Source: Odoribacter sp. UBA944 (lineage in GTDB: Bacteria; Bacteroidota; Bacteroidia; Bacteroidales; Marinifilaceae). Taken from it: a stretch of DNA of 64,000 nt. Positions within the stretch are counted from its first letter, which is position 1, and each line of letters starts with the position of its first letter. Under the pieces are notes generated by a model. The model was not told the DNA's origin. It did no database searches and saw only the letters and a program-made list of their open reading frames with translations. The stretch lies in the NCBI GenBank assembly GCA_002293375.1, contig DBDA01000008.1:62001-126000 (forward strand), given 5' to 3'. Made by a program: the position numbers and the translations under genes. Of this stretch, positions 1 to 7,868 are shown in pieces.

Positions 1-1
1 C

Positions 2-901
2 CGCGACCTGCAGGAGTGCCTGCTGATCCAGATAAAACACAAGTTGGATGTGCATCCGGACAATCCGGACTTGAAACAGGCCTGTGCCATTCTGACAGAG
101 TGTTTTGAGGAGTTTTCCAAGAAGCATTACGAAAAAATCGCGCGCCGTCTGCGGATTACCGATGATACATTGAAAAAAGCAATCGGCGAGATACTGAAAT
201 GCAATCCCAAGCCGGGGGGGACTGCAGCCGATACCGCCCTTACCGCCGGTACGGAGAAGATCATGCCCGACTTCACCCTTGATCTGGTAGACGGTGAGTT
301 GCAACTCAGCCTCAATTCGGGGCATTTGCCGGAGCTCCGGTTGAACAGGTCCTACCTGAAAATGTTGGATGGTCTCCCCGGAAATTCATCAACTCAAAAC
401 AAAAAAGATGTCGTTGCCTTTGTAAAATATAAGTTAAATTCAGCCAAATCATTTATCGACGCTTTGCAACAACGGAACTCCACGTTGATGCTGACGATGA
501 CCGCTATTGTGCAATTTCAGAAACAATACTTCCTTTCCGGCGACAGCAACCAGCTCAAACCGATGATCCTGCGGGACATTGCAGACATTACGGGTTTGGA
601 TGTATCCACCATCTCCCGGGTATCCAACTCCAAATACATCCAAACCTGGTTCGGTATTTTTGCCCTGAAAGATTTTTTTTCCGGGAGCATGCAGATGGAG
701 AGCGGGGAGGAAGTCAGTACGGGGGAGTTGAAAAATGCGCTTCGGAATTTGGTGGAGACGGAAGACAAGAAAAAGCCGTGGACAGACGATGAGTTGGTCG
801 ACCTGATGAATCAAAAAGGGTATCAGATTGCCCGGCGGACCATTGCCAAATACAGGCAGATGCTGGACATTCCGGTGGCCCGCCTGCGCCGTTCCCTGTA
901 A
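2..901 (+). CDS. rpoN: RNA polymerase sigma-54 factor, 5'-truncated by window edge
   Basis: Sigma-54 directs RNA polymerase to -24/-12 promoters that need an AAA+ activator. The reading frame is open from base 2, so the N-terminal activator-interacting region lies outside the window. The visible 299 residues hold the core-binding region (starting RDLQECLLIQIKHKLD), the helix-turn-helix segment (LRDIADITGLDVSTISRVSN) and, at bases 830-859, the RpoN box ARRTIAKYRQ that reads the -24 element. The C-terminus (IPVARLRRSL) is typical and complete. The internal ATG at 44 is not the start, because homology continues upstream of it. The next gene is convergent, 5 bases away. Identification is secure; only the 5' end is missing. 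Confidence 0.97.
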   Translation, partial: RDLQECLLIQIKHKLDVHPDNPDLKQACAILTECFEEFSKKHYEKIARRLRITDDTLKKAIGEILKCNPKPGGTAADTALTAGTEKIMPDFTLDLVDGELQLSLNSGHLPELRLNRSYLKMLDGLPGNSSTQNKKDVVAFVKYKLNSAKSFIDALQQRNSTLMLTMTAIVQFQKQYFLSGDSNQLKPMILRDIADITGLDVSTISRVSNSKYIQTWFGIFALKDFFSGSMQMESGEEVSTGELKNALRNLVETEDKKKPWTDDELVDLMNQKGYQIARRTIAKYRQMLDIPVARLRRSL

Positions 902-906
902 GAATT

Positions 907-1362
907 TTAATCTACTTTGAAGATCCAGATATCCGGACGGTCTACAGCTTTCCGGACATAGTCCCGCAGTTCGACCGCTTCCCGTTCGGTAGAGAACCGC
1001 CCGATGCTGACCCGGATCCTGCCCAACATTTCCGGCAAGACTTCAGCATCCGGATAATCCAATTCCCGGAGATCTTTTGCCAATTTTTCCGCTTTCTCCT
1101 GATTTTTTCTCGTCGGCTCGTAACTTCCCACAATGACACAATAACTTCCCCGCTTTAACTCTTCCGGCCGGAATCTGTCGGAGCGGTTCTCTCCGGTTTG
1201 GGAAAATCGCTCCTCTTGCCGGGCTGTTTTTTCTGCATTTTTATTCTCCTCCGTGCTGCGGATCACTGTTGTGTCGGTCAAGAACTTCGGATTCGGTCCT
1301 TTTTGCCGGCATCCCGTCAGGAAGAGTGCGGTTAAGAGTATCGGGGCAACTATTTTATACAT
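907..1362 (-). CDS. SPOR-domain lipoprotein
   Basis: A 151-residue lipoprotein. The start chosen (MYKIVAPILLTALFLTGC) gives a clean signal peptide with lipobox LTGC; upstream in-frame ATGs would add an implausible non-signal extension. After a charged linker, residues ~70-150 resemble a SPOR fold (YCVIVGSY...AEKLAKDLRE...EVLPEMLGRIRVSIGRFSTEREA). This family binds denuded septal peptidoglycan. A CAAAGATA (minus-strand TATCTTTG, a Bacteroidetes -7 match) sits at 1417-1424. The next gene (1436-1825) is a second lipoprotein of the same design on the same strand, so the two look like a diverged tandem duplication. The domain call rests on pattern; the cell-division role is inferred. Confidence 0.75.
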   Translation of the reverse strand: MYKIVAPILLTALFLTGCRQKGPNPKFLTDTTVIRSTEENKNAEKTARQEERFSQTGENRSDRFRPEELKRGSYCVIVGSYEPTRKNQEKAEKLAKDLRELDYPDAEVLPEMLGRIRVSIGRFSTEREAVELRDYVRKAVDRPDIWIFKVD

Positions 1363-1435
1363 CTGGTTTCGCTGTTTGATCCGTTGACCGGTCTCTCCGG
1401 TACGATGTTTACAAAGCAAAGATATACTATTTACC

Positions 1436-1825
1436 TCAATCAGCGAGTTTGTATATCCAGGTTTTTTCTTTACCGGCTTCCTGTACCAACTCTGCGTGAG
1501 CCTCTTTAGCCCTTTGCAAATCGGAATATCCGGAGTAGGAAACCAGGTGCAGATTGGTGTAATAGGGCAGAATCCGGGCATCAAATCCTTCCCTTGTCAA
1601 CTTTTTTTGTAACCGTTCGGCCAATTCCGGCGTTTCAAAACAGCCTGCAATGAGGAAATAGACGGGCTCCTCTACAACCTCTTCCTTTTCTTGAACAATC
1701 GGCGTTTCCCGGAACGTAGTATCCGAAACAATTGTTTGTGCCGCTTCAACCGGCGGTTGCTTTTTTTCTTTACATGAGAGCAACGTGCAAGCTAAAAGGC
1801 CAATAAACAGGTAATGATTTTTCAT
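1436..1825 (-). CDS. SPOR-like lipoprotein, paralogue of the downstream gene
   Basis: A 129-residue lipoprotein. The start MKNHYLFIGLLACTLLSC gives a lipobox (LLSC) followed by a lysine-rich and glutamate-rich linker. Residues ~60-125 resemble SPOR: YFLIAGCFETPELAERLQKK, then a 'G(F)DARILPYYTNLHLVSYSGYS' stretch and a final amphipathic helix. It probably sits in the periplasm and contacts peptidoglycan. A minus-strand TAAATTTG (-7 type) lies at 1853-1860, 28 bases before the start. It lies 73 bases upstream of its paralogue at 907-1362 and shares lipobox, linker and domain order with it. The upstream in-frame ATG at 1855 would put ten non-signal residues ahead of the signal and is rejected. 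Confidence 0.7.
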   Translation of the reverse strand: MKNHYLFIGLLACTLLSCKEKKQPPVEAAQTIVSDTTFRETPIVQEKEEVVEEPVYFLIAGCFETPELAERLQKKLTREGFDARILPYYTNLHLVSYSGYSDLQRAKEAHAELVQEAGKEKTWIYKLAD

Positions 1826-1931
1826 TTGATCCGCGCAAAAAATTTTCTGGAACAAATTTAGTAAAAATGCGCTATATATTGCCCGAATAGACTATTTTTG
1901 TTGTCAATATCATATACTTATACGGGAGTGC

Positions 1932-2726
1932 GTGAAAAAAATAGCTGTTATACTGGGTGTTTTGCTCGGGTTGGCGGGGTGCAGGGAGAAGGATCCGGAT
2001 ACGCTGACAATTGAAACCAATTACGGAAATATCACCATTCGTCTTTACAAAGAGACTCCGGTTCACCGGGAAAACCTTACTCGGTTGGCCCGGGAAGGCT
2101 ATTACGACGGCCTGCTTTTTCACCGGGTGATCAAAGATTTTGTCATACAGACCGGCGATCCGGCTTCCCGAAACGCACTTCCGGGACTGACCTTGGGCGC
2201 CGGAGGGGCCGAACACCGATTGGATGCTGAAATTATCCCGGGCTCCTTTCACCGGAAAGGCGTACTGGCGATGGCCCGGGAAGGCGACAATGTAAATCCA
2301 GAAAGAAAATCCAGCGGATCACATTTTTACATTGTAGTGGGGCAGGTGTTTACACCGGAAGAATTGGAAAAAGCAGTAGAGGGTATTAACCAACGACGCC
2401 ACCGGGCGTTGTTCGAACAATTGTTGCAACCCAGAGAAGCGGAGATCAAACGCCTGGAAGCAGCGGGGGATTTTGAAGCGCTGACCGGGATCAACAAAGA
2501 ACTCTCCGAAGAAGTGCGTGCACTTTTTCCCCGGGAAGAGCTGGTGTTGACAGAAGCGCAGAAAGAGGCCTATACCATGGTCGGCGGGATTCCCCACCTG
2601 GATGGCGCCTATACTGTTTTCGGCGAAGTTACAAAAGGGATGGAAGTTGTCGAAAAAATAGCGGCACAGAAAACCGATTTTCACAACCGTCCGTCGCAGG
2701 ATGTCCGGATTATAAAAATACGATAG
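1932..2726 (+). CDS. Cyclophilin-type peptidylprolyl isomerase, lipoprotein
   Basis: A 264-residue envelope prolyl isomerase starting with GTG at 1932 after GGGAG; a lipobox (LAGC) follows the signal sequence, so the protein is lipid-anchored. Cyclophilin core motifs are clear: TNYGNITIRLY, FHRVIKDFVIQTGDP with the catalytic Arg, GSHFYIVVG and YTVFGEV. Compared with a ~165-residue cyclophilin it carries a charged, helical insertion at about residues 140-215, between the FYIV strand and the final GGIPHLDG segment. The position equal to Trp121 of human CypA is His (PHLDG), which usually means cyclosporin insensitivity. A TATTTTTG box lies at 1893-1900. The next gene is a paralogue 2 bases downstream, so they are co-transcribed. 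Confidence 0.92.
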   Translation: MKKIAVILGVLLGLAGCREKDPDTLTIETNYGNITIRLYKETPVHRENLTRLAREGYYDGLLFHRVIKDFVIQTGDPASRNALPGLTLGAGGAEHRLDAEIIPGSFHRKGVLAMAREGDNVNPERKSSGSHFYIVVGQVFTPEELEKAVEGINQRRHRALFEQLLQPREAEIKRLEAAGDFEALTGINKELSEEVRALFPREELVLTEAQKEAYTMVGGIPHLDGAYTVFGEVTKGMEVVEKIAAQKTDFHNRPSQDVRIIKIR

Positions 2727-2728
2727 AT

Positions 2729-3547
2729 ATGAAAACCAAAATTTTAGCATCTGTTTTAGGGGGGCTTCTGTTAGCCGTTTGTTCCGTCTCGGCTGCTCCG
2801 TACAAATATGTGGTCTTTACCACCAATTTGGGTGACATCAAGTTGAAGGTATATACGGATACGCCGTTGCACGCCGAAAATTTCCTGAAATTGGCCAAAG
2901 CCGGACATTACAACGGCCTGCTCTTTCACCGGGTGATCAAAGATTTTATGATACAGGGCGGCTCTTCCGACTCCCGGAACGCGGAAAAAGGCGCTATACT
3001 GGGATCCGGAGGCATTGATTACACCATCCAGGCAGAGATCAATCCGTTGCATTTTCACAAAAAAGGCGCTTTGGCGGCGGCCCGGCAGGGGGATGCCGTG
3101 AATCCGGAAAAACGATCTTCCGGAGAGCAGTTCTACATTGTTCAGGGAACCGTATTGGAAGAGAAAGAGTTGGACAGAATGGAACAACAACGGTTGATGC
3201 AAGCCAAAACTCAATATGGGAAGGAACTGTTCCAGCCGCGGGAGTCGGAGTACCGGGAATTGCTCCGCAGCGGCAACCGGGAAGCGGCCGATGAACTGAT
3301 CCGTTTGACAGATGCGGAAATTGCCGAAAAATTTGACGGATACAACGCACACAAATTCTCTCCGGAAGCGCGCGCCATGTACATCACCGTCGGTGGTACA
3401 CCGTTTCTGGACGGAGAGTACACCGTATTCGGAGAGGTGGTCGAAGGGTTGGACATTGTCGACAAAATTGCCGCCCAGGAAACAGATGGCAACAACCGTC
3501 CGCTGGAGGACATCGTCATTCTTGAAACCCGCCTGAAACGGAAATAA
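2729..3547 (+). CDS. Cyclophilin-type peptidylprolyl isomerase, secreted
   Basis: A 272-residue periplasmic prolyl isomerase, paralogue of the gene ending 2 bases upstream. The signal peptide ends SVSAAPYKY with no lipobox Cys, so this copy is soluble where its neighbour is lipid-anchored. Motifs: TNLGDIKLKVY, FHRVIKDFMIQGG, GEQFYIVQG, and GGTPFLDGEYTVFGEV with Phe at the CypA Trp121 position. It has the same charged helical insertion (about residues 145-225) between the FYIV strand and the last beta strands, so the insertion predates the duplication. A third copy is at 49075-49887. Likely roles are outer-membrane and surface protein folding (inference). Confidence 0.93.
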   Translation: MKTKILASVLGGLLLAVCSVSAAPYKYVVFTTNLGDIKLKVYTDTPLHAENFLKLAKAGHYNGLLFHRVIKDFMIQGGSSDSRNAEKGAILGSGGIDYTIQAEINPLHFHKKGALAAARQGDAVNPEKRSSGEQFYIVQGTVLEEKELDRMEQQRLMQAKTQYGKELFQPRESEYRELLRSGNREAADELIRLTDAEIAEKFDGYNAHKFSPEARAMYITVGGTPFLDGEYTVFGEVVEGLDIVDKIAAQETDGNNRPLEDIVILETRLKRK

Positions 3548-3551
3548 AAAT

Positions 3552-3875
3552 TCAATCAATCATCTTTTTCATCTCCTGCTTCATGTAGTACACCTCGGGG
3601 GTGTAGACTTTGATCTCTTTTGTCAGGACGATCCGGGCGTGGCGGATGGCCTGCTCCCGCTCTCCGCTTGCATTGTACGACTTGGCCAACAGGTAGTGCG
3701 GCCGGATCAGGGCCGGCACCATCTTTCCGGCCAGGAGCCAGGCGACCCGCGCCTCCGGGATCCGGCCCAGCGTTTCCAGCGCTATCCCCTTTTGGATCTG
3801 CTGGTACGAAGAGGGGAGGTATTTTTCCAACTGCTGGTAATTACCTATGAAAACGGGGAACAGGTTTGGTGGTGA
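3552..3875 (-). pseudogene. C-terminal TPR remnant, possibly of an O-antigen-ligase/TPR protein
   Basis: About 107 codons are open here on the minus strand, but there is no ATG: the frame runs back to the mutS stop codon (3876-3878) and is in the mutS frame. Only a TTG at 3828-3830 could serve as start, and it would cut into sequence that already looks like protein (FPVFIGNYQQLEKYLP). The rest is a tetratricopeptide-like helix pair (GIALETLGRIPEARVAW; PHYLLAKSYNASGEREQAI) ending VYYMKQEMKKMID. That tail resembles the C-terminal TPR segment of Bacteroidales O-antigen-ligase/TPR proteins, from memory of the family. The simplest reading is a gene whose 5' part was lost next to mutS. Translation of what remains is doubtful. 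Confidence 0.5.
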
Positions 3876-6503
3876 TTATAACCCCGAGATCTTTTTGATC
3901 TCATTCAGTTTGTTCAGGGCTTCGATAGGGGTGAGGCTGTTGATGTCCAATCCTTTGATCTCGTCCCGGATCTGTGTCAGCACGGGGTCGTCCAATTGGA
4001 AGAAGCTGAGTTGATACCCTTCGCGCTCTGCGGCTAATTTCTCCACTGGCTTGTGCATCTCTTTGTGTGTCCCTTCTCCCGGATCCCGTTTCCCTTCCAA
4101 CTGCTTCAGGATCTCGTCCGCCCGGCGGATAACAGAATGGGGCAGCCCGGCCATACGCCCCACCTGTATCCCGAACGAGTGGTTGGATCCCCCCGGCGCC
4201 AATTTGCGCAGGAAAACCACTCTGTTCTCCACCTCTTTGACCGATACATTATAATTCCGGATCTTTTTGAACGAATGCTCCATTTCGTTCAACTCGTGGT
4301 AATGGGTGGCGAAAAGGGTTTTTGCTTTAAATTTCGGGTGTTCATGCAGGTACTCCACAATGGCCCAGGCAATGGAGATGCCGTCGTAGGTAGAAGTGCC
4401 CCGTCCCAATTCGTCAAAAAGGATCAGGCTCCGGTTGGATATGTTGTTCAGGATGTTAGCAGCCTCGTTCATCTCCACCATAAAGGTAGATTCCCCCTGC
4501 GAAATATTATCCGAAGCGCCCACTCGCGTAAAAACTTTGTCTACGTACCCGATCTTTGCCGACTCCGCAGGCACAAAACAGCCCGCCTGCGCCAGGATTA
4601 TGATCAGGGCGGTTTGCCGGAGAAGCGCGGATTTCCCGGACATGTTCGGGCCGGTAATGACCATAATCTGCTGTTGGGTCGTATCCAGATAGATGTCGTT
4701 GGCGATGTACGGTTCGCCGGGAGGCAGTTGCCGTTCAATCACCGGATGGCGCCCCGCTTTTACCTCGATAGCCTCCCCATCATTGATTTCCGGGCGGTGA
4801 TACCCGTAGCGCGCCGCCGCCTCGGCAAAGGCCATCAGCGTATCCACGGAAGCGATGATCCGGGCGTTGTTTTGGATGCTCCGGATGTGCGAAGAGGCTT
4901 CGAAAAGCAAATTGTTGTAAATATTCGTTTCGATTTCCAACATGCGACCTTCGGCGCCTAAGATCTTCTCTTCGTACTCTTTAAGCTCCGGTGTGATGAA
5001 CCGCTCCGCGTTCACAAGGGTTTGCTTCCGGATCCAGTGGGCCGGCGCCTTCTCCTTGTGTGTTTTGGTGACTTCGATGTAGTAACCGAACACGTTGTTA
5101 AAACCGATTTTCAGGGACGGGATGCCGGTGGCTTCGATTTCGCGTTGTTGCATTGCTTGCAACAACTCCTTTCCGTGGGAGGACATTTCCCGCAATTCAT
5201 CCAATTCCGCACTGATCCCTGCCGCGATCACCCCTCCTTTGTTTAACTGATTGGAAGGATTCTCCAGGATCTCCTTTCCGATCTTTTCGTACAACGGCCG
5301 GCACTCCTCCAGCGCCTCTGTGTACCGGCAGAGGACGGAAGAGCCTGTTTTTCGGCAAACCGCCTTTAACTCCGGAATAGCACCCAGGGCCATTTTGAGC
5401 TGTACCATTTCGCGGGGGGTGATCCGCCCTACCGCCACCTTGGAGGCTAGGCGCTCCAAGTCGCCGATGCTGCGCAACAGCAACTCCGCTTCCAACCGGA
5501 TCTCTGCCTGTTTCAGGAACGTCTCGACTATTTCCAACCGCTCTTCTATCTGTTCCGGCGATTTTAGCGGCATGCTGATCCAGCGGCGCAGCATGCGGCC
5601 TCCCATCGGGGTAACCGTGTGGTCGATGATGTCGGCCAACGACTTTCCCCCTTCAAAGGAGGAGTGCAGTAATTCCAGATTGCGAAGAGTGAATCTATCC
5701 ATCAAAACAAACGCCCCTTCGTCTATGCGGGAGATAGAGGTGATGTGGGAGATGAAGTCGTGTTTCGTCATCTCTAAGTAATTCAGGACAGCTCCTGCCG
5801 CCGAGATCGCCAATGACATTTGTTCAAGGCCGAACCCTTTCAGGGAAGTGACGTCGAACTGTTTTTTCAGTTTTTCCCGGGCGGCATCACCCTCAAAAAA
5901 CCACTCCTCGATCGGGTAAATGTAATACCGGTTGCCAAACAGTTCATGGAAGCGCTCCTCCTGCCCCCGGGGATAGATCACCTCTTTGGGCTGAAAACTG
6001 TTCAACAGCTTGTCGATAGTGGAACAACTCCCTTCAGTAGCCAGAAACTCCCCGGTGGAGAGGTCCAGCAGGGAGAGCGCCGCCTCCTCTTTTTTAAAAT
6101 AGACCGCGGCCAGGAACGAATTGCTTTTGGCGTCGGTGGTGTATTCCCCATACGAAACACCGGGAGTAACCAATTCGATAACCCCCCTTTTCACCAATTT
6201 TTTGGTCTGTTTGGGATCTTCCAGTTGCTCGCATATCGCTACGCGCTGGCCCGCCCGGACCAATTTGGGCAGGTAGTTGTCCAATGCGTGGTGGGGAAAA
6301 CCGGCCAGCCGGACATCACCGGGAGAACCGCTGGCCCGTTTGGTCAGCGTAATGCCAAGGATCTGTGAAGCGATCACCGCATCTTCGCCGAACGTCTCGT
6401 AAAAGTCCCCCATGCGGTACAGCATGATCGCATCGGGATACTTTGCCTTCATGGCATAATATTGTTGCATCAGTGGAGTCTCTTCCCCTTTTTTGGCAGC
6501 CAT
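3876..6503 (-). CDS. mutS: DNA mismatch repair protein MutS
   Basis: MutS recognises base mismatches and small loops and recruits MutL. The 875-residue length fits the family. The start [16 protein letters not shown] is chosen because homology begins there; in-frame codons upstream to 6773 are non-homologous. The N-terminal mismatch-binding motif [11 protein letters not shown], with the intercalating Phe and the Glu, is intact. The ATPase region holds Walker A ([13 protein letters not shown]), Walker B ([16 protein letters not shown]) and the THYHEL motif. A minus-strand TATCTTTG box (CAAAGATA at 6561-6568) lies 58 bases upstream of the start. In the same frame, beyond the stop codon, lies the TPR remnant at 3552-3875. 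Confidence 0.98.
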   Translation of the reverse strand: MAAKKGEETPLMQQYYAMKAKYPDAIMLYRMGDFYETFGEDAVIASQILGITLTKRASGSPGDVRLAGFPHHALDNYLPKLVRAGQRVAICEQLEDPKQTKKLVKRGVIELVTPGVSYGEYTTDAKSNSFLAAVYFKKEEAALSLLDLSTGEFLATEGSCSTIDKLLNSFQPKEVIYPRGQEERFHELFGNRYYIYPIEEWFFEGDAAREKLKKQFDVTSLKGFGLEQMSLAISAAGAVLNYLEMTKHDFISHITSISRIDEGAFVLMDRFTLRNLELLHSSFEGGKSLADIIDHTVTPMGGRMLRRWISMPLKSPEQIEERLEIVETFLKQAEIRLEAELLLRSIGDLERLASKVAVGRITPREMVQLKMALGAIPELKAVCRKTGSSVLCRYTEALEECRPLYEKIGKEILENPSNQLNKGGVIAAGISAELDELREMSSHGKELLQAMQQREIEATGIPSLKIGFNNVFGYYIEVTKTHKEKAPAHWIRKQTLVNAERFITPELKEYEEKILGAEGRMLEIETNIYNNLLFEASSHIRSIQNNARIIASVDTLMAFAEAAARYGYHRPEINDGEAIEVKAGRHPVIERQLPPGEPYIANDIYLDTTQQQIMVITGPNMSGKSALLRQTALIIILAQAGCFVPAESAKIGYVDKVFTRVGASDNISQGESTFMVEMNEAANILNNISNRSLILFDELGRGTSTYDGISIAWAIVEYLHEHPKFKAKTLFATHYHELNEMEHSFKKIRNYNVSVKEVENRVVFLRKLAPGGSNHSFGIQVGRMAGLPHSVIRRADEILKQLEGKRDPGEGTHKEMHKPVEKLAAEREGYQLSFFQLDDPVLTQIRDEIKGLDINSLTPIEALNKLNEIKKISGL

Positions 6504-6624
6504 GTTTATAGAATTAATGCAACATCCTGGTATGTAAATTTGCGGCACGCAATCTTTCCACAAAGATAGAGATTTTGACCCGGAAAAATTTAAAACCTCG
6601 TAAACATTGTGTAATTTTGTAAGC

Positions 6625-6972
6625 ATGAACGTGGAGGATTTGCGCAAATATTGCTTGTCCTTTCCCCGGGCGGAAGAGGCGATGCCTTTGGGGGATACGG
6701 CCCTCGTTTTTAAAGTTTCCGGAAAGTGGTTCTGTTTGGTTTTCCTGCAAGGCGATTTGCGTATCAACATCAAATGCGCCGCCGATGAGATTTACGACAT
6801 GCGGGGGCGATTCCCGGCTGTGACTGCAGGGTTCCGTATGAACAAAAAGTACTGGAACACCGTATTGTTGGATGGCAGCATCAGTGACAGCATGCTAAAA
6901 AACTGGATCCGCAAATCGTACCGGTTGGTTGTTTCCGGGTTGACACAAGAAGAAAACGGCCTGACGCCATAG
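6625..6972 (+). CDS. MmcQ/YjbR family (DUF419) protein
   Basis: A 115-residue protein of the MmcQ/YjbR (CyaY-like fold) family, whose role is unsettled; DNA binding has been proposed. The start [21 protein letters not shown] matches the family N-terminus ('LR.YCLSLPG.EE..P'). An in-frame ATG six codons upstream is rejected because TAATTTTG at 6612-6619, a -7 box match, would overlap it. Further motifs are [21 protein letters not shown], and near the C-terminus [12 protein letters not shown] followed by the closing helix SYRLVVSGL. The gene is divergent from mutS and 17 bases ahead of deoC, with which it is probably co-transcribed. Confidence 0.85.
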   Translation: MNVEDLRKYCLSFPRAEEAMPLGDTALVFKVSGKWFCLVFLQGDLRINIKCAADEIYDMRGRFPAVTAGFRMNKKYWNTVLLDGSISDSMLKNWIRKSYRLVVSGLTQEENGLTP

Positions 6973-6989
6973 ATTAAGTATAATTCAGT

Positions 6990-7868
6990 ATGGAACACAT
7001 AGCAGACGAATTGGCAACCTATAACTGGTCGAATTTAGAGGACCTCATGTCCTTTGAGTTGGCTGGTGTGGTGGAAAAGGAGGTAAAGCAGGCCTATTGT
7101 GCGGAGAATCTGAAATTTTGTCTCTCCTGCATTGATTATACAACCCTGAAACCAACCGATACGGAGAGTTCCGTAAAGGCTTTTGTGGCCGATCTGTTGA
7201 AAAAGCTGAAAAAGCATGATCTCCGGCAGGTGGCGGCCGTCTGTGTCTATCCTCATTTTGCCTCCGTAGTGCGCAATGGGTTGAAAGGGACCGAGGTGCG
7301 GACGGCAGTGGTGGCCGGCGGGTTCCCCTCCTCGCAAACGTTTACCGAGATCAAATTAGCCGAATGCAAAATGGCGGTGGCTGCAGGGGCGGAAGAGGTG
7401 GACGTCGTCATTTCGGTAGGGGATGTGTTGGAAAAGAATTTTGAAAAGATCTACCGGGAACTCTCTGCAATCCGGAAGGTGTGCGAGGGGGTTCGCCTGA
7501 AAATCATCTTAGAGACCGGAGAGTTAAAGAGCATCGAAAACATTTTTAACGCCGCATTGGTCAGTATGTATGCCGGCACTGATTTTATCAAGACCTCTAC
7601 CGGAAAGGTTCCGGTAAACGTAACGCCGGAAGCGATGTATGTAATGTGCGAGGCGATCAAACAATTTTACGCCCGTACCGGCAAGCGGGTGGGGATCAAA
7701 GTTGCCGGGGGCGTTTCCAAAGCGGCCAATGCATTGCGTTACCTGACCATCGCCAACCACGTGTTGGGCAGTGAATGGCTGACCTCCTATTATTTCCGGA
7801 TCGGGGCTTCACAGTTGTTTGAAGACATTGTAAAGGAGATGAAGGCTATTCCTTCTCTTCCGGTCTGA
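6990..7868 (+). CDS. deoC: Deoxyribose-phosphate aldolase
   Basis: Class I aldolase that splits 2-deoxyribose 5-phosphate into glyceraldehyde 3-phosphate and acetaldehyde in deoxynucleoside catabolism. The 292-residue protein carries the family motifs: CIDYTTLKPTDT, VCVYPHFASVV, AEEVDVVISVGDVL, ILETGEL, the Schiff-base lysine in DFIKTSTGK, and IKVAGGVSKAANAL. Its length and N-terminal helical extension match the longer Bacteroidetes form. It follows the YjbR-like gene by 17 bases. Its last 23 bases overlap the convergent MMPL gene tail to tail. Confidence 0.97.
   Translation: MEHIADELATYNWSNLEDLMSFELAGVVEKEVKQAYCAENLKFCLSCIDYTTLKPTDTESSVKAFVADLLKKLKKHDLRQVAAVCVYPHFASVVRNGLKGTEVRTAVVAGGFPSSQTFTEIKLAECKMAVAAGAEEVDVVISVGDVLEKNFEKIYRELSAIRKVCEGVRLKIILETGELKSIENIFNAALVSMYAGTDFIKTSTGKVPVNVTPEAMYVMCEAIKQFYARTGKRVGIKVAGGVSKAANALRYLTIANHVLGSEWLTSYYFRIGASQLFEDIVKEMKAIPSLPV

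Noticed and set aside
1872..1931. Possible T-box, riboswitch or promoter pair between the SPOR genes and the cyclophilin pair
   Set aside because: Only a -7 box can be supported; no conserved riboswitch core was found.
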